From Paracyclopina nana (taxonomy: Eukaryota; Arthropoda; Copepoda; Cyclopoida; Cyclopettidae), in contig JAGUCH010000005.1 in assembly GCA_019096065.1 (NCBI GenBank), positions 682,001-746,000 of the forward strand: a stretch of 64,000 nt of DNA. Reading direction: 5' to 3'. The notes under the pieces were generated by a model. That model did not search any database and had not been told where the DNA came from. It saw only the letters and a list, made by a program, of their open reading frames with translations. Of this stretch, positions 1 through 9,600 are shown piece by piece (the stretch's first letter is position 1; the number at the start of each line of letters is the position of its first letter). The translations under genes and the position numbers were made by a program.

Positions 1-255
1 TTCTAACAACAAATGTTCTTGTATGGGCATTGGCGTGAGTATTTTAGCCTTTAAGTCCTCTTCAAATTTAGAATTTAAGCCATGTTCAAATTTTGAATTT
101 AAGCCATCTTCAAATTCAGCCTTGAAATCTTCCTTAAAATCAATGTCCAGCATAAATGGCGGTTCAACAAGTTTTGGCGGCAAAAATACAAAAAATAGGG
201 CTGTTGTAAAAACTAGTAGAAGAAGAAAGGAAGTCAATATTAGTGTTTTCTTCAT
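1..255 (-). CDS. N-terminus of a membrane-anchored or secreted protein (partial)
   Basis: An open frame begins with ATG at 253-255 on the minus strand and stays open for 85 codons to the window edge, so the gene continues to the left. The product starts MKKTLILTSFLLLLVFTTAL, a strongly hydrophobic stretch over about residues 4-25 that could be a signal peptide or a type II membrane anchor. Next come a short proline-containing linker and three imperfect eight-residue repeats (FEDGLNSK, FEHGLNSK, FEEDLKAK) at about residues 50-75. A short cytoplasmic end, one anchor and a charged stem would fit a Golgi type II enzyme, but no catalytic domain is in view. I do not recognise the family. An AG follows a short pyrimidine stretch 11 nt upstream of the ATG and could be an acceptor. 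Confidence 0.55.
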   Translation of the reverse strand, partial: MKKTLILTSFLLLLVFTTALFFVFLPPKLVEPPFMLDIDFKEDFKAEFEDGLNSKFEHGLNSKFEEDLKAKILTPMPIQEHLLLE

Positions 256-531
256 CACAGCTTTTTCTGAGTGGTTGTGTTTGGCCAAGCCAACTTTCAA
301 GGTACTAATACTATTATTGGGCGCGTGTATCAGAGAAAGCTCATGTATTTTTCATCAAAAAATTGCCCTTCCTTACAATTCCTCCATAAATCTTTAAAAA
401 AAGGATATATAGGCCAGTTTCTGAAGCAGTTGAAAATCTCTGATTTTTTTATTTTTATTATTGGTAATTTTTTTCGCTTGACTTAAGATTTTGTGTAATT
501 AAGGATCATACAGAGTACAGTATTTTTTGAA
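256..531. other. Short intergenic region
   Basis: This 276-bp AT-rich stretch separates the truncated gene at the left edge from the 3' end of HEXIM, both on the minus strand. It must hold the HEXIM 3' UTR. I see no further gene. Confidence 0.5.
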
Positions 532-1380
532 TCACTCTTTTGTGCTACTGTCAGGAGATTGGCTGGCGGAATCTGACTTATTTCGGCGTCGGCCTCCATT
601 GATTTGGCCCTTCAAAAGTGCATTTTTTTCTTGTAGGGCAACCAGCTGATCTTGCAGCTGCTGCGCGTACATCTCGGGGTCGACTTTGGCCAAAATCCCC
701 ACCAGCTCTTTTTGCTTCTTCTCCAGCGAGGTAATTTCTTCAATCAACCGTTGCCGATCCCAATCCGCAACTTGTTCTTGATGAGCACTCTCATACACTT
801 TTTGAAAGTCCCGCTCGGAAAATTCCGCCCACAACGTGTAATCGTCGTCGTTCACCACATAATTCCCCGGCGTGTTTTGGCTCTTTTCCGCAACGCAGCT
901 GGCCTCTTCTGTGGCGGAAACTCGCCGCGAACTCGATCGGGACCTCGTATTGTACTTTTTACTGCTACAATTAGTCGCCGCCGAATTGCCGGATTCTTCG
1001 GCGTCGTCGGCGTCAGCGTCGGCGTCGGTTAAAAATGGCGGCGATTCGTGGTCATCGATGATAAACTGGGTCGAGTTTTTGGGGGCATTCAATAGAGGCC
1101 CTTTGGTGGGCCTGAGCACCAATTTGCGCCCATTATTGACTAAAAACCGCTTGGAATCGACCAGAGCTCCTGTCGATGAATTCGGGGAGTCGACGGGAGG
1201 AGGGTTGGTGGGGTGTGACTGCTGTTGTTGTTGTTGATGTTGGTGGGGCGGCCGGTGGGGACGCCGGCCTCTTTTGTTCGCACGCCGGTGATGACGCCGA
1301 CGATGGAAGTCATGGTGGTGATCCTTGTCCTTCTTTAGCAGCCTTTCGGCCAAAACATCCTGGCTTGAAACTGAGGACAT
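532..1380 (-). CDS. HEXIM: HEXIM-family P-TEFb inhibitor
   Basis: This is a single-exon gene of 282 residues. HEXIM proteins bind 7SK snRNA and hold the kinase P-TEFb (CDK9-cyclin T) inactive in the nucleus. Visible in order: a basic His/Arg-rich segment (about residues 22-42) in the place of the RNA-binding arginine-rich motif; a Gln/Pro linker; the core APKNSTQFIIDDHE (residues 99-112), matching the family's PYNTTQFLMDDH inhibitory motif with PY replaced by PK; an acidic region (about 118-130); and a C-terminal coiled coil (about 186-260) with DFQKVYE and a heptad helix, matching the cyclin T-binding dimerisation domain. The ATG comes directly after the sequence TTTTTTAG, so the mRNA leader is probably joined exactly at the start codon. 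Vertebrate HEXIM1 is also intronless. The family call rests on the core motif plus the coiled coil. Confidence 0.85.
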   Translation of the reverse strand: MSSVSSQDVLAERLLKKDKDHHHDFHRRRHHRRANKRGRRPHRPPHQHQQQQQQSHPTNPPPVDSPNSSTGALVDSKRFLVNNGRKLVLRPTKGPLLNAPKNSTQFIIDDHESPPFLTDADADADDAEESGNSAATNCSSKKYNTRSRSSSRRVSATEEASCVAEKSQNTPGNYVVNDDDYTLWAEFSERDFQKVYESAHQEQVADWDRQRLIEEITSLEKKQKELVGILAKVDPEMYAQQLQDQLVALQEKNALLKGQINGGRRRNKSDSASQSPDSSTKE

Positions 1381-1388
1381 CTAAAAAA
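1381..1388 (-). promoter_or_regulatory. Splice acceptor directly before the HEXIM start codon
   Basis: On the minus strand a pyrimidine tract ends in TTTTTTAG and the next base is the A of the HEXIM ATG. This is a strong 3' splice site for either a 5' UTR intron or a trans-spliced leader. Confidence 0.6.
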
Positions 1389-1470
1389 TGGAATTTTTTT
1401 TTCAGTAATTAATCTTCTTATGTCAAATAGAGCAATTAGAATTAAATAGCAGCCTTCACTTCTAATTATG

Positions 1471-1843
1471 TAGCCCGTTCTCATATTTTTCTAGCAAGGC
1501 TCCTATTATGTTAAGCAAGGCTCTTTGGAGGCGCATATCTCAACAACCACTGAGCTGAAAAGCACCAAACTTTGTAGGATTTGTCAGTAGATCCTAATAA
1601 TTGTTCATGCCAAAATTCATCCGGATTGAAGGCCGATTCGTGTAGGCCATTTTTTCCAGCTATAACATATTAAAACAGCCTCCAGTTGGTGGCCTCGGAT
1701 CTCAATCAAATTTGGCTCGCAGCTGTAGATTGTCTTACTTAAGAATCCTACCAAGTTTGGCTCAGCAATTGCTGAGGTATTAGCTTCCAAAGAGCCTTGC
1801 TTAACTTCAAAGAGCTTTGCTTACCTGATATGAGAACGGGCTA
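1471..1843. mobile_element. MITE with 16-bp perfect terminal inverted repeats
   Basis: The left end TAGCCCGTTCTCATAT (1471-1486) is repeated exactly in inverse at 1828-1843. A second inverted block lies inside: AGCAAGGCTCTTTGGA near 1515 against TCCAAAGAGCCTTGCT near 1786. There is no coding capacity in 373 bp. The outermost TA may be the target duplication, as in Tc1/mariner-type elements. Confidence 0.7.
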
Positions 1844-4110
1844 TGAACATCTCAACTGAAATTCGCTAAGTTTGTATTGAAAACTATTCCTAATACAGAT
1901 TTCCAGAATCTATTTTAAAATTCGTAATTGAAGTCACTTTCCTTTCATAAGTTGAATAAAACAACATTATAATTATGTAGGAGTTTGGGGCGCTCTTAAA
2001 AAACAGTGCCAAACAAGTTTTAGAGCGCTATTATAAATGACACAAAAGGCCAATAAGGTTAATCTTTGTTTTTAATATTTTTCAATAATGTTAGCTATGG
2101 ACATTTCACATAACATTGTTGTAAGTATGGAAGCATCTATTGATTACTTGCTTATCATGTATTAAATAGATAAACGTTTTGGTATCTATTTTTGGAAAAC
2201 AAGAAAACAAGGCAAACTGCAACTTAATACAAGAAGCCGAAAATAGCAGCCAGCTAAACTATATGGCTTCCAAATGCAACATTGTAAGCGTCAGCTTTGG
2301 TTTATGAGAATAACAGCTAAATCCATCCATTTTTTCGCCATGTAAAGAGCATAAATGGCATAAAAAATAGTTACACCATGCAGTGTAATATTGCCCAAAA
2401 AGGAAATGAGCTTTCAATAATGATAAATAAATGGCTCAACTTATATGAAACTATTTAAAAAAATTCCTCAAAGCTATGTTATGTTAAACTTGGTGGCAAC
2501 CTAAAAGCAATTGGGCTTTGCTCACGGAGGCTCTGGTAGTAATGATTTTTGCCGCCAGGAGGAGCTAATGATACCCCAGCTAATAGCAGCGTAAGCTAAG
2601 CGGGCAGAAAATTGAATTTCGATCTGTTTCTGTTTCCACCCGCCCCGCTACTAGCCCCGATCTAAAAATATTGAACCTCCGATCAATTTTAAAAGCATCC
2701 AGATTTGATATATTTCAACTACTTCACTAATATTTCAGTCTTCTAATTTTTGAAAAGCAAGTTTTAATCTTGTTTTGTAGTCCTTTTAAAGGCAAATTCA
2801 GTTATAATTTCATGATTTGTAGAACAATTTGCCAAAGAAAATCAAGCTTGATAAACGGTGGAGGTTGCTGGATAAAGCAGAAAATCTCTACTTTCTTGAC
2901 AAAAACGCCAAATATTTCGTTTTTTAAAGTCAAAAAGCCAAATGATAACAATTATGCGACGAACTAGTTTAAGCGACTTTGAAAAAGAATCGGAGGTTAC
3001 TTCTAATGCCATCTTTTTTACATTATTCGGAAAAATGTAACTACATTGTGAGCAAAGCCCAATTAAAGCACAAGGAGCAAATTTGAATTTTCGCGCCCTT
3101 TTTGTAATGTGGTCACGTGATGCTCAGTAAAAGCTGCGCGCAACAAAACCTGCCTGCGCCTGCCCTCCCAAGACTGTCAAACTTTGGACATCTATCTCTC
3201 CCATTTTCTCACAGAAAAGTTTCCTTTTTAGCCTCGAAACAATTAAGTAGGGTCGTAATGTACCTGATAAGGCTGTTTTTTGGCCTCTATTCGCGGCCTT
3301 TGTCCCTCAAATCGGTGAATTTTGGTACGCTTTTATCAATGGGAGATCAGTCATCGACTGAAAAGTTGGCAGTCCGACAGCCAAGCAAACGAGCGCGCGC
3401 GCATTTACTTGGAGCGCGCGCGCGCGCTATTTCTGCTCGTGGCTCGTGCGCCACTTGTTCATTTTTGGGCTGTTCGGGCAGAACGAGTGGAGCGCAGCAA
3501 CGAGCCGAAATCGACCTTACTTAGCCTTTTTTTATACCTTTTAACTTGAAAACTTTAAAAATATCTATTTTTAATAGATCTTGCTATAACAATTGTGAAC
3601 TATTCTGGAAGTGCTGCAGTTTACTGCTTTTTTAAGGCTAATTAACCTACTTTACTGAAAAACGTTTTTGCCTTATGATTTATCATGCAATGATTTTATA
3701 GATTGCTGCAGATGATTGTGAATTGATTTTCCATTAAGCAGAACATGAGCGATAATTCAACTTAAAAAAAACTCCAATAAAGGCTTCGTAATTCTAAAGT
3801 GATGCTTCACGAGTAAGAAATGGAAAACGGTAAAACGTAAATTAAAAGTAGCTATAAAAACTACTCAAGTCCATCTATCTTTGGGTTAAAGTTAGCTTAT
3901 AACAAATTCTGAGCATGATTCCTAGTGAGAAGCATTCTAATTTGTCAGCAGAATTACTATTTACAATGTTAGGATCTTCATTATGAAAAAAGCTCTATGC
4001 ATACACATTGAAGTAATTTCAAAGAGTCCCTTTGAATTTCGAAAGCCCTCTAAAATATAAGCCCACAAGCACTTCAATGGCATGGGCTGCTAGAATTACA
4101 TCTGGACCAA
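1844..4110. other. Intergenic AT-rich region with alternating GC tracts
   Basis: I find no supportable gene here. Two alternating purine-pyrimidine tracts (GCGCGCGCGC-like) lie at about 3390-3401 and 3413-3429, inside a locally GC-rich island (about 3100-3530) that also has a CACGTG box near 3114. The open frames over this island show no recognisable protein. Confidence 0.4.
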
Positions 4111-4114
4111 TGAA

Positions 4115-5285
4115 TTACTGCTATCCCGCTTAAATAGCAGCTCGCCCGCTTCAGTAGCATTGCTCGCTATAATAGCGCTGATAGCTGCTTGTCCGCTTGA
4201 ATTACTGCTAGCCCGCTAAAATAGCAGCTCGCCCGATTCAGTTCAGCTGGTCCGCTTAAATTACAGCTGGCCCGTTACAGTTGCATAGCTCGCTTTAATA
4301 GCACAGATAGCAGCTGGTCCGCTTGAATTAGAGCTGGCCCGCTAAAATAGCAGCTCGCCCGCTTCAATGGTTGCAGGCCCGCTTCAGTAGCATAGCTCGC
4401 TATAATAGCACAGATAGCTGCTGGTCCGCTTGAATTACAGCTGGCCCGCTAAAATAGCAGCTCGCGCGCTTCAATAGTAGCAAGCCGCTTCAGTAGCATA
4501 GCTCGCTATAATAGCACAGATAGCTGCTGGTCCGCTTGAATTACAGCTGGCCCGCTAAAATAGCAGCTCGCCCGCTTCAATAGTAGCAGGCCCGCTTCAG
4601 TTGCATAGCTCGCAATAATAGCACTGATAGCTGCTGGTCTGCTTGAATTAGAGCTGGCCCGCTAAAATAGCAGCTCGCCCGCTTCAATGGTTGCAGGCCC
4701 ACTTCAGTTGCAAAGCTCGCTATAATAGCACAGATAGCTGCTGGTCCGCTTGAATTAGAGCTGGCCCGCTAAAATAGCAGCTCGCCCGCTTCAATAGTAG
4801 CAAGCCGCTTCAGTAGCATAGCTCGCTATAATAGCACTGATAGCTGCTGGTCCGCTTGAATTACAGCTGGCTCGCTAGAATAGCAGCTCGCGCGCTTCAA
4901 TAGTAGCAAGCCGCTTCAGTAGCATAGCTCGCTATAATAGCACAGATAGCTGCTGGTCCGCTTGAATTACAGCTGGCCCGCTAGAATAGCAGCTCGCGCG
5001 CTTCAATAGTAGCAAGCCGCTTCAGTAGCATAGCTCGCTATAATAGCACAGATAGCTGCTGGTCCGCTTGAATTACAGCTGGCCCGCTAAAATAGCAGCT
5101 CGCCCGCTTCAATAGTAGCAGGCCCGCTTCAGTTGCATAGCTCGCTATAATAGCACTGATAGCTCTGGTCCGCTTGAATTTCAGCTGGCTAGCTAGAATA
5201 GCAGCTATCGCTATTCAATAGCAGCTCGCCCGCAAAAATAATAGCTAACCCGCTCTAATAGAGGTTCGCCCGCCTGAATAGATAG
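4115..5285. repeat. Satellite array, unit about 106 bp
   Basis: About ten tandem copies of a unit of roughly 106 bp are built from smaller blocks such as GCCCGCTAAAATAGCAGCTC and CGCTTCAATAGTAGCAGG. The marker TGGTCCGCTTGAATTA recurs at about 4315, 4421, 4528, 4742, 4848, 4955 and 5060. Copies are very similar in the centre and decay at both ends, as expected of unequal exchange. Confidence 0.9.
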
Positions 5286-6312
5286 ATTCCTTCTTAAAAA
5301 TTCTCAGCTAAAGTTTCAAGAAATGATAAGCAATGAAAGCTACTATTTGTGGAGTAGATTTTTCAAGCCTTCTTGAATACAAGCCTACGCCCAAATCCTG
5401 CATGGCAATGTCATATGCAAGCGGGTACGGTATTTAGTATAAAAGCACCCAAGCCCTCATTATTGAAGTAGCAGCAGATTATAAGAACTGCTATGCGGTT
5501 TATGGAGTAAAAAGCTTTCTTTCTCATGTGTAGAAAGCTATGGTCGAGCTGGTTCTGCCTTTGAGGCCTTTCTGGCCTTTCTGCTGTCTCAGCTGCTGTT
5601 GCAGCTACAGAGAAGTCGAATCCACGTCTACTTTGGCGATATCATATGCTTCTTCTCTTCTAAGAAGGACCTAGAAGCTTGTGCAAGATCCAAGAAGTTT
5701 TAGGGCAAGCCCTTCCACAGTGAAATAACCAAGTCTAGTCCAGTTTGCAAGCAGCATCAAAAAGGTCAGTGGGACTTTTCCATACTAAGGCTGCCATTTG
5801 GCCTTCATTTGACTTTGAACCGCCCATTTTTCACTGCAATGCAGATTTTGAATTATCTTTCGGGGCGGTGAGGGCGGATTTGAATTTTTTCAAAATGTAA
5901 ACAAAAGGGCAGGTGGAAATTCGATTTTGAGTAGGTCTCCTTTAAAAAAAGCCTGGTTAAATGCTCCTTTATTAAGCCTTATGGTTGTTGTTTTCGCCTT
6001 TGCATTCAGGGCTCTGAGGGCATTTTTGAATATTTTCAAATAGTAAACAAAAGGGCAAAAAATGCCCCTTTTGAAGGAATTAAATTTTGGGTAGGTCTCT
6101 TTCAACTTAAAAGCACATGTCTTGCCCAAAAAAGCCGTATAATTTAAATAATTGAGGGTTCATTTAAGTTTTGGTAATTCTGAAATCGAAGTAAGCTAAA
6201 ATATTTGGCCCTTTTAAAAAAGAGCTAGGGCGGGTCCATTTAGCAACATTTGCATGCCTTTGCAAGGCTGTAAATACCATGCAAAGTGGCACTTCAAAGT
6301 TAGACCTACTAA
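5286..6312. other. Intergenic region upstream of RNASEK
   Basis: No gene is seen. A direct duplication of about 100 bp has copies near 5890-5950 and 6040-6110, both containing AAACAAAAGGGCA and GTAGGTCTC. The RNASEK promoter or leader exon should lie here but I cannot place it. Confidence 0.4.
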
Positions 6313-6339
6313 TTGTTGACCTACTTCGTTATGCAGGTT

Positions 6340-6648
6340 ATGGTCGTGTGTGGTCCCAAGGTTTCCATATTCGGTCTTGTCCTTAGCATTTGGGGCATTG
6401 TGCAGCTCTCCCTGATTGGCCTTCTGCTACACTCAAGGTCTGTGGCCTTTGTTGAGGACATTGCCCTGAGTGAATCGTCGGACTTGACGGCCGAGGAGTT
6501 GTCCAACGACCTCGAGGTCAAGTACGAGCAAGGGGCGCTCAACTGCTGGATTGCGGCCCTCATGTACGTGGCCACCCTCTGCGTATCGGTGCAGCAGTAC
6601 TGGATGAACGAGCGCGAGGTCGAAATCAAGGCCGAGCTCATGTACTAA
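6340..6648 (+). CDS. RNASEK: Ribonuclease kappa / V-ATPase-associated RNASEK
   Basis: The product is 102 residues with two membrane helices (about residues 9-30 and 66-88). It carries family signatures: the N-terminal CGPK, IWGIVQL in the first helix, SVAFVED in the loop, and LNCWIAALMYV opening the second helix. RNASEK is a small protein of endosomal and lysosomal membranes, found associated with the V-ATPase and needed for endocytosis. The ATG at 6340 was chosen because a splice acceptor (TTATGCAG) ends at 6336, three bases upstream, and the protein then starts MVVCGPK, like known homologs. The frame is open further upstream, but that sequence would be removed by splicing. It looks more like insect than vertebrate homologs. 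The stop lies 15 bp before the next gene's ATG. Confidence 0.9.
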   Translation: MVVCGPKVSIFGLVLSIWGIVQLSLIGLLLHSRSVAFVEDIALSESSDLTAEELSNDLEVKYEQGALNCWIAALMYVATLCVSVQQYWMNEREVEIKAELMY

Positions 6649-6663
6649 TAACGAGTCTTTAAA
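6640..6663 (+). promoter_or_regulatory. Intercistronic junction with branch-point-like motif and AG
   Basis: The RNASEK stop codon sits inside TACTAAT (6643-6649), close to the strong branch-point consensus TACTAAC. An AG follows at 6653-6654, and the DnaJ ATG begins at 6664. The spacing would fit a spliced-leader acceptor between two genes of an operon. No long pyrimidine tract is present, so this is a hypothesis. Confidence 0.4.
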
Positions 6664-9600
6664 ATGCCGAGCAGCCCAAACAAGAACAAGAAAGGCCGCG
6701 ACTTCTACGCCATTCTCGGCGTAGAACGAACGGCCAACCAAGGTAAAAAAAGTTTATTTACTTTTCAATGAGTAGGCCTAAGTTTGATAGTTCATCAGTA
6801 GTTCCTTCCATTGGTACGTGGGTCTTAATTTGAGTTTCGGAACATCACTTCAAACTACATGCAAATCAATTATTTTGAAGTGGAGATCCATTATAAGCGT
6901 ATTCCTAATATCTTGGAGTAGATCCAACAATGAGTTGATTCAAACACAAATGGGCCCAATTACAAAATCAATTTACATCATCGTGATGACAAATCTAATC
7001 TACTCTAGTAGATCTAAGTGTCTGAACTTCGTATTTGTATTTTCCCGCCCCCTACTTCGATCTCGTTTCCTCGTGTGATCAGCTGCCCAATAAACCTCAG
7101 TTACGTTCCAGCATTCACCTCCATCACGTCTATTTATTGAAAACTCGTAAGTTTCATTAAAACGTTGAAAACCACTTCGTAGTCATCCGCAATTCTCTCA
7201 AAGGCGTAGTACTTTTGCAGCGACATTGCGTACATGGCGCCCAACGTTAACAGGACAGACTCAGCCCCTGTTTAACCGCCGGTTAGAAGTCTTGAATGCC
7301 GTAGCTCTTGGGGCTCAAAACTAAACGGCAACAGAAAACCCCTGCTTTCATAGCGGCGTTGGAAATCCCGTTTGGCAAAGGCCAACAGCGATCCTACAAA
7401 CAGCAACAGAAACCCCTGCCTTAAAAAGCGGCGTGAAAATCCTGTTTGTAGCGAAAGCTCAAAACCAAACCACGTGGCAGCCTTGGCTTTGTTGATCCAC
7501 AGACGAGTGAAATCCCACGGCAATATTCCAATCCCGTGGCAACAGATCTCGAAAAGCATCATCAAACCGAGCTTCCATCTGGCATATGACCCATAGAGGA
7601 GAGACATCCCACGGCAATATTCCAATCCCGTGGCAACAGACCTCCAAAAGCGTCATTTCTTCTTCAAAACTTCCTTTCTAACTTGTAAAACTATCCTATC
7701 AAAACTTCTTCTTTCTAAACAGTGAACCCAACCCGGACAAATCCTCAAACTCAAAGGATTGTCAACCTCTATCCACATCTGTAAAACTATCGACTACTTG
7801 TCATTCAAACTTCCTCTCTACAATAAACTTCGTGTCTATACGAAAATAAAACTTGCTTGTGATAAAACCTGAATAAAACCTTGCTTATTTCACGAGTAAA
7901 ATGGCGGAAAAAGTCTTGAACAGCACTTCGCATTCATCGGATGAAAACGAGTCCGGATCCAATTGGACATCGGCTATCAGTGACATTGAAAATGAGCTTC
8001 AGGCTCTGTTCAAGGTCTTCGAGGACTGGTACCAGATTCCAATCGAAACTATGAAAGCGAATGTGAAGTCAAAAATAAAAGAATTGAAAGCTCTCAGACC
8101 CAAACTCACAGTTCTGCAGGACAGCATCAATGCTGTCTTCCAAATGCCTTACGGAGACTATGAGGACGGTGAAATGAGAGACTCAAAAGCAATTGAATTG
8201 GACAAAGAACTTCAAAAACTAATGATTCGAAGGAGAGCTTGGATTGCAAAGTTCAAAGTCTACCAAGCCGAATATGAAAAGCTTCATCCGGACGAGTCAC
8301 AAGTCTCCTTAGCAGAGTCCTCTTACGTCTGTAGCTGGAACAATGTCAGCTTGTCAAAATTACCAGACATGGGGGACAAAACTATGGAAGAACTACTTGA
8401 AAAACCTGAAAAGCTTAGAAGCGATGAGAAAGATGAGTCCTTGCAAATGAGCATCGACAAATCATCATCCACTATTCAAAAACCAGGAAGCTTTGATACT
8501 TCCACCCCGGAAAACGCTAAAGCAAGCGAAAATTACGAGGAATTCAAGCAGCTCATAGCAGACCTCAAAAAGACGATTGAAAACTATGAAAAAGATCCGA
8601 ATCCGGACTTATTCAAATCGCGCACTGAACTGTTATCAGAGCTAGAAAACAAAATTGCATTGAAAGCTCAAGAGGCCAAAGAAGCCTTCAAACATGCAAA
8701 ACTTGAACCTAGACAGATTAGCAGTTATCAAGGCCACATTACACAGTTCAGAAGTGGGTCAAGCGCGCTAATCCGGAAACTAAAGCTACCTCAACCCGCA
8801 GCCCCCACGTCAACTCCAGCTCCACCGAAACAAGTTCAAAAAGAACTAGAAGCGTCCAATCCAGAGGAAAAGGACATGAAAAGCTTCGAAAAAAGAGCTT
8901 TTGAAGACCTGGAAAACACGATAATGAGGCAAAATATGAAGGCTCCAAACTTAGAGCTAACCCCAGAACCACCGAAAAATGAAAACTGGCCAATCTCTCA
9001 AATAAAAGGCCCAAACCCAAATGCCCAGGGCAATGGCAATGGCAGAGAAAATTGCAGCGGCAATGCCAATGCCAGACCTGAATACTCATACCGAGGACGA
9101 ACTTCCAGAAATAGATCACCCTCACCTCGATTTGAAGAGGAGGAAGAATTCATCACAATACAAACAAACCGAAACTCAATTTTGAGAAAAGCTCAAAAAG
9201 ATCCGATCACTGACTGGTCTGACCTCTACAGAAGAGCCTTCAAAATGAGCCAGATATTTGACCAGAAAAAGGAAAAGCTCCCCAAAGAAACAGACAGTCT
9301 GAAAATGAAGTTTACAGGAAACATGGGCGACTATCCGGACTTCAAGGATCGATTCTTCCTTAAAGTTATCAAAAACACGTCCATTTCACCTGCAAACAAA
9401 CTCATGATCCTGGCTGACAGTGTTGAGGGAGAGGCATTGACTGAGGTCAAAGACTGCAAACCTTTGAACCTCACAAACTTGGCCAATGCTATTGAAAGAC
9501 TTGACACGCTGTTTGCAGATCAAAAAGGACGAACAGGCTACCTCATGAACAAGTTATGTGGCCTAAAACCTCTTGATCACTCAAATAAAGACTCACTTGT

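Noticed and set aside
5620-5830. Possible retroelement fragment (YFGDIICFFSKKDLE, LRLPFGLHL)
   Set aside because: Two short look-alike words occur in the wrong order and are separated by stops; too weak to call.
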